Shown here: positions 34,311 through 41,928 of the stretch, piece after piece | Layout of the letters: the number at the start of each line of letters is the position of its first letter | Numbering within the stretch: the stretch's first letter is position 1 | Assembly: GCA_963722555.1 (NCBI GenBank) | Contig: CAVRNQ010000007.1 | Span: 1,054,001-1,118,000 of the forward strand | Reading direction: 5' to 3' | Source of the DNA: Bog-366 sp963722555 | GTDB lineage: Bacteria > Acidobacteriota > Terriglobia > UBA7540 | Length of the DNA: 64,000 bases | Translations under genes and position numbers: made by a program | The notes under the pieces: model-generated | The model's input: the letters and a program-made list of their open reading frames with translations, nothing else | Database searches by the model: none | Told to the model about the DNA's origin: nothing

Positions 34311-34727
34311 TTAATCTCGGCCGAGCGTAACAGCGAAGACCACTATCAAAAGAATTCCGACCCCTGCGCCAATGCCGAGCAAAATCCAACCAGCAGTTTT
34401 CGCAGCCTTGGCGCCCTCGACCTTCTTGAAGGACTTCAGATCGGTGAAGGAGACCGTTTGGGTCTCGATCTTCTCGCCTTGCGCTGTTTTGAGGCTGAAT
34501 CCTTCGTTGGTGAGGTCGCCCAGTCGGCCTCTGATTTTCTGCTTGTTCAGGAGGCGCACCTCGATCATGGTTCCGGGGGGCACTTCCAGAATCCGCTCTT
34601 TCACCGTCTGCTTCCGCTCGGTTCCCGCTTGACCAGCAGGAACCGCGCCGGCCGCGCCAACTTTCGCTTCCAATGTTGTGGTAGCAAAAAGCATCGATGC
34701 CAATAGGAGGCAAATAATGTCGCGCAT
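34311..34727 (-). CDS. Exported Sm-like domain protein with C-terminal helix
   Basis: A 138-residue protein. The ATG at 34727 has GGAGGT seven bases upstream; the longer frame (to 34841) begins inside a hairpin repeat and was rejected. Signal peptide: DIICLLLASMLFATTTLEA. One barrel unit: VPPGTMIEVRLLNKQKIRGR, LGDLTNEGFSLKTAQGEK and SFTDLKSFKKV. The C-terminal segment TAGWILLGIGAGVGILLIVV is a membrane helix. It is the third member of the local Sm-like family (others at 30254 and 31010). The duplicated leader found before the 31010 gene is also upstream here, but a hairpin repeat separates it from this gene. Function unknown. Confidence 0.72.
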   Translation of the reverse strand: MRDIICLLLASMLFATTTLEAKVGAAGAVPAGQAGTERKQTVKERILEVPPGTMIEVRLLNKQKIRGRLGDLTNEGFSLKTAQGEKIETQTVSFTDLKSFKKVEGAKAAKTAGWILLGIGAGVGILLIVVFAVTLGRD

Positions 34728-34783
34728 GCAAGAACCTCCGAATAGAGAATCGATTCCATCAGCAACCACTTGGCCCCCAGCGG

Positions 34784-34862
34784 GTAGCCTCCGTCTTCTT
34801 GAGGTCTGCGGTTCTTGGACGGAGAAGCCACGGTCCTTCAAAACAGGCCCGCGCTACTTGCT
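34784..34862 (+). repeat. Paired-hairpin dispersed repeat, family 1
   Basis: Copy with an intact linker (GTTCTTGGACGGAGAAGCCA) and a weakened second hairpin (CGGTCCTTCAAAACAGGCCC). It sits exactly between the Sm-like gene and the second copy of the 186-bp leader. The leader's ATG is followed by GGAAGCAAGTAG, that is, three codons and a stop formed by the repeat. Confidence 0.75.
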
Positions 34863-34865
34863 TCC

Positions 34866-35051
34866 CATGACTACCTCCTACGGGTGTGAGTTTTGGACTA
34901 CCGCGCTTCTGCTGGTTATCAGGCACGCTGCATTCCAAACGAGTTTCCCTGTTAACTCCTTTAAAAACCCCGAAGTCCGCTGTGCCGCCGCAGGAAAAGG
35001 AGTCTGCGAGGGAGCAAGAATCCGCCGACACTGGAGCCTTGCACTGGCACT
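34866..35051 (-). repeat. Duplicated 186-bp leader, copy 2
   Basis: Near-identical in length and about 89% identical to 31487-31672, including the GGAGGTAGTC ribosome site and ATG. In this copy the ATG is orphaned: the frame ends after four codons inside a hairpin repeat. The leader therefore no longer directly precedes the gene that it seems to belong to (34311-34727). Confidence 0.8.
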
Positions 35052-35085
35052 CCCGTGGCGACATCAGAACGAACGTGCGACGGCC

Positions 35086-35169
35086 GGTAGCGCCCCGATT
35101 TATCGGGGCGGCTTTCCCATCCCCAAGGCTTAGAGCCGCGGAGCTGAAGACCAACTCTGATGCGCCACC
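35086..35169 (-). repeat. Paired-hairpin dispersed repeat, family 2 (minus-oriented copy)
   Basis: On the minus strand: CAGAGTTGGTCTTCAGCTCC, linker GGCTCTAAGCCTTGGGGATG, GGAAAGCC, then a perfect hairpin GCCCCGATAAATCGGGGC and GCTACC end. The linker matches the copy at 39053, but the second hairpin has an entirely different arm sequence there, so arms and linker evolve separately. Confidence 0.72.
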
Positions 35170-35186
35170 TGCGTTTTCTGTCGTTT

Positions 35187-35282
35187 GTGTAGGGCCACCC
35201 CTTGGGGTGGCCTTGGCCAGGGCAAGCCCTGGCCCTACAAGACCCACGGCACGGTTGCGGGCGCTGGCCGCGCTGCGCTACC
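35187..35282 (+). repeat. GTAGGGCC paired-hairpin repeat, family 3, copy 2
   Basis: First hairpin GGCCACCCC/GGGGTGGCC, second hairpin GGCCAGGGC/GCCCTGGCC (9-base perfect stem at 35215-35234), ending GCGCTACC. Compared with the copy at 32426, at least one pair in each stem changes from G-C to A-T, and the stem is kept, which indicates selection for structure. Confidence 0.8.
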
Positions 35283-35412
35283 TGCTCGGGGAGTATGCGA
35301 GGCACAGTTCAACCCCAGAGCAACGTTGGTCTCGCTCCCCTTGGCCCTTACTTTTGCGAAAGGAAGCGGTTTAGTCAGGTCTGGGACTCCGTCTCGTGGA
35401 AACGGCCTACGA

Positions 35413-36354
35413 TTAGTACTCGACGCAGTTGGTCGTGCCACCGCCGATGTTGGTCAGAGCACCACGCGCGACAGAAAATTTTGGCAGACACAAAACGTCC
35501 TTTGTGCGCTTAGCGGACAACAGGTTCCCGGTAATGTTATTGCCCACATTAGGCAAGAAGGAGGCGAAGGAGAGATCCCCGACGACCACACCACCTCCTG
35601 CGTTGGCCGTGATCGCATCGCCCGAGCCGGGATCATCGCCAAACTGGGCCACGGAGGATGACTCAAGCGTCACCCCAGCCCCGCCATTTCCATGAATAGT
35701 GGCCGATGTGAACAATGCGTGGGAGTTGTTGCTAATATCGACGCCGTTTGCCACGTTGTTTTGGACTACGCTGCTGACGAGGTGCAGGGAACTTCCGAAG
35801 CCAACGTGTGCACCGCTGGCCTGATTGCCCTGGACGGTGACCCTGATAGCCCACACATCCGCCGTTGCGTAGAGGAAGAGCCCAGTGCCATTGTTCTGAA
35901 AGACGTCATCAATAATTCTCGCCTGGGCTTGGAAAATGTTTGCGCCGGTCCCCCCGTTCTGGAACGTATTGCCATAGAACTGGCAGACGCTGGCGTCCTG
36001 GCAAACGACGCAGTCCGCTCCGCCGTTGACCGTAAATCCCTGCATGGTCACGCGGCTAGTGTGGAAGATGGTGACCACGTCGTCGGTACCGCCGGACGCG
36101 TCATTGATCGAGGCCCCCGCCTCGGCAATTAGAGTCAGGTGGTCAAAATACTCAATCAACACATTTTCATGGCAGGTGCCTGACACATAAATAGTATTCG
36201 CCACAACGGGGTTGAGAGTGGCCAGGGCAGCGCTGATACTCTGACCGCGATCACAATTGACCCTGACCGTCGCTCCGCGGGCGGGCACTGAAGACAGAAG
36301 CGCGCAAAGCAAGGCAAAGCAGGCGACTTGTTGGTTCCAAAAAGGGAGTCTCAT
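35413..36354 (-). CDS. Secreted parallel beta-helix protein (short relative of the 32579 gene)
   Basis: A 313-residue protein from the ATG at 36354, with AAAGGAGG upstream; a longer frame to 36510 lacks a good start. Signal peptide: ACFALLCALLSSVPARGA. It then shows beta-helix rungs such as DHLTLIAEAGASINDASGG, SRVTMQGFTVNGGA, YGNTFQNGGTGANIF, NNGTGLFLYATADVW and NNVANGVDISNNSHALFTSA. Four Cys residues in CVVCQDASVC-type positions are unusual for this fold. It is probably secreted and may bind or process surface glycans. It shares context (hairpin repeats, duplicated leader) with the related gene, consistent with module duplication. Confidence 0.78.
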   Translation of the reverse strand: MRLPFWNQQVACFALLCALLSSVPARGATVRVNCDRGQSISAALATLNPVVANTIYVSGTCHENVLIEYFDHLTLIAEAGASINDASGGTDDVVTIFHTSRVTMQGFTVNGGADCVVCQDASVCQFYGNTFQNGGTGANIFQAQARIIDDVFQNNGTGLFLYATADVWAIRVTVQGNQASGAHVGFGSSLHLVSSVVQNNVANGVDISNNSHALFTSATIHGNGGAGVTLESSSVAQFGDDPGSGDAITANAGGGVVVGDLSFASFLPNVGNNITGNLLSAKRTKDVLCLPKFSVARGALTNIGGGTTNCVEY

Positions 36355-36441
36355 GATAGTCCTCCTTTGATTGACCAGCTTGGTTTTGACACACTCTAAC
36401 TCAACGCCGGTTCGGGTGCCCTTTTCTGCTCGTAGTGGTGA

Positions 36442-36516
36442 CAGGAGGTGCGCGCGCACGCCACCCCTATCCGTAAATGGGTAGTGGCAGCGGCTGCCCA
36501 TGGCGCGCACCTCCTG
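36442..36516. promoter_or_regulatory. 14-bp perfect inverted repeat with palindromic spacer
   Basis: CAGGAGGTGCGCGC at 36442-36455 is exactly inverted at 36503-36516, with a 47-base spacer that itself holds GGCAGCGGCTGCC. It lies in the 474-base gap between the minus-strand beta-helix gene and the plus-strand winged-helix regulator, so it could be an operator or a transcript hairpin for either. Nothing else in 36355-36828 was recognised except the next hairpin repeat. Confidence 0.5.
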
Positions 36517-36673
36517 GACTCGTACCTGGGCGCGAATCTAAGGCAGCGGGCCAGGGGATATCAATGCCCTGGAGGTCCTCTGTTTGTCCCTTTTTTGTCC
36601 CCTGGATGCTTCATCGGACAAAATGAGCTTCTCGCGTGCTGCCGACCACACAAAGGCGGCGGGCCAGTTTGCT

Positions 36674-36739
36674 GTAGCGGCGCTCCATGAGCGCCGGAAT
36701 CTATTGAATCAAAAGCCGGCGGTCATAGACCGCCGCTAC
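36674..36739. repeat. GTAG-ended paired-hairpin repeat
   Basis: Begins GTAGCGGCG and ends CGCCGCTAC, a perfect 9-base terminal inversion. Two inner hairpins: GGCGCTCCATGAGCGCC and GGCGGTCATAGACCGCC. It is the same class as 7494-7566 and 48710-48776. Confidence 0.7.
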
Positions 36740-36828
36740 AAAAAACCAAACTGACCCACTGCCCACACAGAACTTCTGTTGACAACTGCAAAGTGGTATG
36801 CTTCCTTCCGACTGGGGATGCCCACCCC

Positions 36829-38967
36829 ATGAAACCGAATTCATCCTCTCGCGCCCAAGTCCGCATCGGATCCTTTGAACTGGACATTCAAGCCGGGGAA
36901 CTCCGCCAGGACGGTATCAAGGCCAGGCTGCAGGAACAGCCGCGCGAAATCCTGGCCATGCTGTTGGAGCACCCTGGGGATGTCGTGACACGTGAGGAAC
37001 TGAGGCGCAGGCTCTGGCCCGATCACACCTTTGTGGACTTTGACCATGGGCTGAACAGAGCCATCAACAAGCTGCGCGAGACCCTGGGGGATGATGCGGA
37101 CAAACCCCGATACATCGAGACCCTGCCGCGTCGCGGCTACCGGTTGATTGCGCCAGTCGAGACTGTAGCGCCGGTGTCCCCACCGGCGAATCGGGAATCA
37201 CCCGTTAAATCCACGGCGGCAGAGACAGCGCAGCTACAGCAAGCAGCGCCCCTTCGAAAGCGGCGGATCTGGCCGCTGGCTGCGTCCGCGGGATTGATTG
37301 TCGCCGCGGCGTTGTCCACTTATTTGCTTACACGTCCGCTGCCACCACCCAAGGTCCTGGGTTACGTCCAGATCACGCATTCTGACCTTCAGAAGGAGGG
37401 AATTGTTACCGACGGTTCCAGGCTTTATTTCAACGCCACATTTTCAGGACAATCCGTAATTTGCCAAGTGTCAACCAGTGGCGGAGAGATTGTGACGCTT
37501 GCTTCGACCTTGCCAAACGCTACCCTGGCCGATATCTCTCCTAAAGGGGATGAGCTTCTCGTTGTGACGAACCTACGGAAAAGCGGCGGACACGGGGCGT
37601 TGTGGATCCTGCCGCTGGTGGGAGGGTCGCCGCGCCGGGTGGGAGAGGCTTACGCAGGAGGGTTCTATCTTGCGGCGTCCGCGGCCTGGTCGCCGGATGG
37701 GAAGCGGGTCGCCTACATCGGAGACGCGCTTTACATCGCGGAAAGTGACGGCACCCATCCGCGCAAGATTTCAATTCCCGACGGCACTCCCTTCCGGATA
37801 CGCTGGTCACCCGACGGAAGCGTTTTGCGCTTCAACGTCTATGACCCGAAGAAGGGGACAGCGATTTGGGACGTCGCGGCCGACGGAACCAATCTCCACC
37901 CTCTGCTACCCGAACGCACCAAACCCGATAACAACGCATGTTGCGGAAACTGGACGCGGGATGGAAAGTATTTTGTCTTCACTGATTTTTCGGATCTTTG
38001 GGCGCTTCGCGAAGAGCGTGGATGGCTCCGAAGGACCGGCAGCGAGCCGGTTCAATTGACTCATGGCCCGCTTCTGTTCAGTAACCCCGTTCCCAGCAAA
38101 GACGGGAAAAAACTCTTCGCCGTGGGCGAATTGGATCGCGGCCAACTCGTGCGTTATGACACGAAGACTCAGGGGGTTATACCCTACCTCTCGGGCATCT
38201 GGGCCGAGGGAGTCAGTTTCTCACGCGACGGAAAATGGGTAGCCTACGTGACGCAGCCGGAAAGCGCGCTATGGCGGAGCAAGATAGATGGCAGCGAGAG
38301 CCTGCGACTCACTTTCCCTCCTACAGTCCCGAGCCAGCCGAGGTGGTCGCCCGACGGCAAGCGGATCGCCTTCGTGGCTCCGTCTCCGGAAGGGGCCTTG
38401 AAGATCAATCTGATCTCCGCGGACGGCGGTTCTCTCGAAGAGCCCCTGCCCGAGGGCATGCAGGCCTCCCAAGCCAGTTGGTCAAGCGACGGCGAGTCGC
38501 TGGCCTTCAACTGTTATGGGCCTCCCCTCGACCGGTCGGGGATCCATTTGCTTAACCTGAAGACTCGCCAAGTGTCGACCTTGCCGGGAAGCGAAGGGCT
38601 CATGCACCCGAGGTTCTCACCCGATGGGCGCTTCATCACCGCCCAGCCGCTTGACCTGAACGGACCGCTAGCCCTCTACGATGTGAATGCCAGAAAGCGG
38701 AGCGATTTGGCCGGGTCCAAATCGGGAACGAACGCGGGGAGTTGGTTGCGAGACTCGAGATATGTCTACGTGCGGACCGACACCGAAGCGGGTCCCGTAG
38801 TGAACCGGGTGTGCATCAGCGACCGCAAGGTCGAACAGGTAGCCAACCTGGAAGGCCTGCAACTTGTGGACGGCACCTGGATGGGCCTAGCGCCGGATGA
38901 TTCGCCTCTCTTTGTGCGGGACGTCGGCAGCTATGAAATCTACGCCCTCGATTGGGAAGCGCCGTAA
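36829..38967 (+). CDS. Winged-helix regulator fused to a TolB-like beta-propeller
   Basis: A 712-residue protein. An OmpR/CadC-type winged helix covers about residues 12-100 (RIGSFELDIQAGELRQDGIK, LQEQPREILAMLLEHPGDVV, INKLRETLGDDADKPRYIET and LPRRGYRL). A single membrane helix (IWPLAASAGLIVAAALSTYL) follows, then six or more PD40/TolB-type propeller repeats such as WSPDGKRVAYIGDALYIA and WSPDGKRIAFVAPSPEG to the end. Membrane-bound winged-helix sensors of this kind are abundant in Acidobacteria; signals are unknown. ATG at 36829 is taken as start; a GTG at 36793 would add 12 residues. It is separated from the next gene by about 490 bases. Confidence 0.85.
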   Translation: MKPNSSSRAQVRIGSFELDIQAGELRQDGIKARLQEQPREILAMLLEHPGDVVTREELRRRLWPDHTFVDFDHGLNRAINKLRETLGDDADKPRYIETLPRRGYRLIAPVETVAPVSPPANRESPVKSTAAETAQLQQAAPLRKRRIWPLAASAGLIVAAALSTYLLTRPLPPPKVLGYVQITHSDLQKEGIVTDGSRLYFNATFSGQSVICQVSTSGGEIVTLASTLPNATLADISPKGDELLVVTNLRKSGGHGALWILPLVGGSPRRVGEAYAGGFYLAASAAWSPDGKRVAYIGDALYIAESDGTHPRKISIPDGTPFRIRWSPDGSVLRFNVYDPKKGTAIWDVAADGTNLHPLLPERTKPDNNACCGNWTRDGKYFVFTDFSDLWALREERGWLRRTGSEPVQLTHGPLLFSNPVPSKDGKKLFAVGELDRGQLVRYDTKTQGVIPYLSGIWAEGVSFSRDGKWVAYVTQPESALWRSKIDGSESLRLTFPPTVPSQPRWSPDGKRIAFVAPSPEGALKINLISADGGSLEEPLPEGMQASQASWSSDGESLAFNCYGPPLDRSGIHLLNLKTRQVSTLPGSEGLMHPRFSPDGRFITAQPLDLNGPLALYDVNARKRSDLAGSKSGTNAGSWLRDSRYVYVRTDTEAGPVVNRVCISDRKVEQVANLEGLQLVDGTWMGLAPDDSPLFVRDVGSYEIYALDWEAP

Positions 38968-39052
38968 TCGCAACCCCCTGCGCCCGACCCGCGCTTCCGA
39001 GACCTCCCGCGCCGCATGAAATTCCCGCCGTAGTGCTCCATATGCCTGAGCC

Positions 39053-39138
39053 GGTAGCACAGAGTTGGTCTTCAACTCTGCGGCTCTAACCCTTGGGGAT
39101 GGAAAAGCCGCAGACTTACACACCAAGTCTGCGCTACC
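39053..39138 (+). repeat. Paired-hairpin dispersed repeat, family 2
   Basis: Starts GGTAGC and ends GCTACC. Hairpin 1 has arms CAGAGTTG and CAACTCTG; linker CGGCTCTAACCCTTGGGGAT; hairpin 2 has arms GCAGACTT and AAGTCTGC. The rest of the 490-base gap (38968-39457) shows no gene. The same linker is used by the copy at 35086. Confidence 0.75.
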
Positions 39139-39457
39139 AGCGTGCTACGAACTGGACCCCCGTCTGCACGGGGGTGACGACGCAAGGGGCAGCCCGGTTC
39201 CGAAAGTGGATGCTTAGCGCGAATTCCGTGGGCCTAAGGGTGCCTGGACACGACGGGAGATTCTGGGCCTGAGGCGGCAAGGGGGAACAATCAAGCCACG
39301 CGGTCTCGATCCCAACTTCTCGAAAGATGTGTGCCGCCACAGCGGGCTGTGCCTCTCCGCTCAGATCTACAGGCGACACTGTCTGGCCGGTTCGTGTTAA
39401 ACTCTTTTTCACCCGCCCTCGCAAGCGTGCACCCCATTTCACAGGGTGGGGTGAATC

Positions 39458-41800
39458 ATGAAATTCAAGGTCTCATTCGTCGCGGAGTTCGCCCTATCCC
39501 TGATTGCTTTCTGCGTTCTATCACCATCCCTGGCCCCTTCCCTCTCCCCGCAACGTGACGCTTCGCAGTTGGCGCGGATTACGGTCGATTACCCCCTCGA
39601 CGGCTCGATCTTTCCACCCGAGATTATCGCTCCGACGTTCCTCTGGCGCAACGCTGCACCGAACGCGAAGTCGTGGCAGATTGACGTGACGTTCACCGAC
39701 GGCTCGGCTGCGATCCAACTGAAATCCGAGGGCGAGCCGTTGCGCATTGGCGAGAGCGATCCGCGCTGCGTGGCCAACACCAATCAGCCGCCCCAGCTCA
39801 CTCCCGAGCAAGCCGCCGCGCACACGTGGAAGCCCGACGCCGCCACCTGGGCCGCCATCCAGCAGCACTCCGTGGAGCGGCCGGCGACGGTGACGATTTC
39901 CGGCATCAGGGAAGGGAACCAGACCGTCTCCCGCGGCCAAGTGATGATCCAGACGTCGAAGGACCCCGTGGGCGCGCCGATCTTCTACCGTGATGTGCCG
40001 CTGATGCCCTCGGAACTGAAAAAGGGAGAAATCAAACCGCTGGCGCCCACGGCCATCCCGCTGATTGCCTGGCGGCTGCGCAACCTGGGCGAGCCCGCCA
40101 GCCGTCTGCTGCTCACCGGCATGCACACCTGCGCCAATTGCCATTCGTTCTCACGCGACGGCAAGACGCTGGGGATGGACCTGGACGGCCCGGGGAATGA
40201 CAAAGGACTGTACGCCCTTACGCCCGTCAAGGCCGAGATGTCAATCCGCAACGAGGACGTGATCTCGTGGACCTCTTTTCGCGACGCACAGCCCGTGGGG
40301 AACATGCGCGTCGGATTCATGTCGCAGGTCTCGCCGGATGGGAAATATGTAGCGACCACGTTCCGGGGCAGCTACTACGTGGTGAACTTCAAGGACTACC
40401 GTTTCCTTCAGGTGTTCTATCCCACGCGTGGCATCCTGGCCTGGTACGATCGCGGCGCAAAAGAAAGACATCCGCTGCCGGGAGCCGACGATCCCCGCTA
40501 CGTCCAGACCGACGCGGTGTGGAGTCCCGACGGCAAGTACCTGGTCTTCGCCCGCGCTGCTGCCAAAGATCCTTACCCCGAAGGCGCAAAGCTGGCGCTG
40601 CGGGCCGCTGACCCCGACGAGACGCAAATCCAATACGACCTCTTCCGCATTCCCTTTAACGAGGGCCGAGGCGGCCAGGCGGAGCCGATTACCGGCGCGT
40701 CGCACAACGGCATGAGCAACACATTCCCCAAGGTCTCGCCGGACGGCCGCTGGATTGTCTTCGCGCGGTGCCGCAACGGCCAGTTGATGCGCCCCGACAG
40801 CCAGCTCTACATCGTGCCCGCCGAAGGCGGCAAGGCGCGCCGGATGCGCTGCAATACGTCGCTGATGAATTCCTGGCACAGCTTTTCGCCCAACGGCCGC
40901 TGGCTGGTGTTCTCCTCGAAAAGCCGCTCGCCGTACACCCAGATGTTTCTCACTCACCTCGATGAAAACGGCAACGACAGCCCGGCGATCCTGATTGAGA
41001 ACTCGACGGCGGCCAACCGTGCGGTAAACATTCCGGAGTTCGTCAACATCCCGCCCGACGGCTTGCAGAATATCGACGTACCCGCCGCCGAGTTCTATCG
41101 CCTTTTCGATTTGGCCGTTGAGATGGCCGCCAAAGGTCAGGAAGAAGCCGCCATCGCCGAGTGGCACAAGGCGCTCGAACTCGATCCGGCCGACCCCAAG
41201 GCCCACAACAATCTCGGCTACCACCTGCTGAACAAGGGGGACCTCGACGGCGCCATCGCCAATTTCCAGACCGCCGTGGACGCCGCGCCCGACTACGAGG
41301 AGGCGCAATGCAACCTGGGGATTGCCCTGTCGCGGAAAGAGCGGATCGAGGAAGCTATTCCGCACTTCCAGAAAGCGCTGGAGGTGAATCCCCGCAGCGC
41401 CCGCAACCACATGAATCTGGGCAACGTCTTGTTCTTCGAGGGCAGGGTCCTCGAAGCCCTGGGGCACTGGCGCGGTGGGCTGGAGGTTGATCCCAACAAC
41501 CTGGTTCTGCTGAGTCAGACGGCGCGCGTGCTGGCGACGTTCCCCGACGCTTCGGTGCGAAACGGCAGCGAGGCCGTGCAACTCGCCGAGCGCGCCCTGA
41601 GCGCTTCCGGCGGGCGGGACCCGTCCATTCTCGATACGCTCGCCGCCGCCTATGCACGCGTGGGACGCTATCCGAAGGCGGTGGAGACGGCGCGCCGGGC
41701 GCTCGACCTCGCGACGCACGGAAACGATCCGGAGCTGACGGCAGCCCTCCAGGCCCGGATCGCGCTCTACGAAGCGGGAAAACCCTTCGAGGAGCAATAG
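39458..41800 (+). CDS. Exported propeller protein with c-type haem motif and TPR domain
   Basis: A 780-residue protein with an N-terminal signal segment (FALSLIAFCVLSPSLAPSL). A beta-sandwich-like region follows, then a single haem-binding motif CANCH (Cys225, Cys228, His229). Next come PD40/WD-like repeats (TDAVWSPDGKYLVFAR, FPKVSPDGRWIVFARCR, SFSPNGRWLVFSSKSR), and from about residue 560 four or five tetratricopeptide repeats (HKALELDPADPKAHNNLGYH, FQKALEVNPRSARNHMNLG). The combination suggests a periplasmic redox or scaffold protein. Start ATG is preceded by GGGGTGAATC. No exact family was recognised; haem attachment would need the cytochrome c maturation system. Confidence 0.75.
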   Translation: MKFKVSFVAEFALSLIAFCVLSPSLAPSLSPQRDASQLARITVDYPLDGSIFPPEIIAPTFLWRNAAPNAKSWQIDVTFTDGSAAIQLKSEGEPLRIGESDPRCVANTNQPPQLTPEQAAAHTWKPDAATWAAIQQHSVERPATVTISGIREGNQTVSRGQVMIQTSKDPVGAPIFYRDVPLMPSELKKGEIKPLAPTAIPLIAWRLRNLGEPASRLLLTGMHTCANCHSFSRDGKTLGMDLDGPGNDKGLYALTPVKAEMSIRNEDVISWTSFRDAQPVGNMRVGFMSQVSPDGKYVATTFRGSYYVVNFKDYRFLQVFYPTRGILAWYDRGAKERHPLPGADDPRYVQTDAVWSPDGKYLVFARAAAKDPYPEGAKLALRAADPDETQIQYDLFRIPFNEGRGGQAEPITGASHNGMSNTFPKVSPDGRWIVFARCRNGQLMRPDSQLYIVPAEGGKARRMRCNTSLMNSWHSFSPNGRWLVFSSKSRSPYTQMFLTHLDENGNDSPAILIENSTAANRAVNIPEFVNIPPDGLQNIDVPAAEFYRLFDLAVEMAAKGQEEAAIAEWHKALELDPADPKAHNNLGYHLLNKGDLDGAIANFQTAVDAAPDYEEAQCNLGIALSRKERIEEAIPHFQKALEVNPRSARNHMNLGNVLFFEGRVLEALGHWRGGLEVDPNNLVLLSQTARVLATFPDASVRNGSEAVQLAERALSASGGRDPSILDTLAAAYARVGRYPKAVETARRALDLATHGNDPELTAALQARIALYEAGKPFEEQ

Positions 41801-41928
41801 ATTCTCTTTTGGGGTTTTGCTTCCATTTCCCGTACCGACTAACTCCTACATCTGACCCCCTCGAAAGTGCTCGCCCAGCGGCTCAAGACGTGACAACTTG
41901 CTGGACGTGAACAGCGCGGGGTTCTTCC

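Noticed and set aside
34759..35247. A 162-codon minus-strand frame through leader copy 2, with a similar frame open in copy 1
   Set aside because: Substitutions between the two leader copies show no third-position bias and the frames run into hairpin repeats, so coding is not supported.
40241..41797. A 518-codon frame on the minus strand opposite the propeller/TPR gene
   Set aside because: It is the antisense frame of a GC-rich real gene; the translation has no family resemblance and the sense gene has clear motifs.
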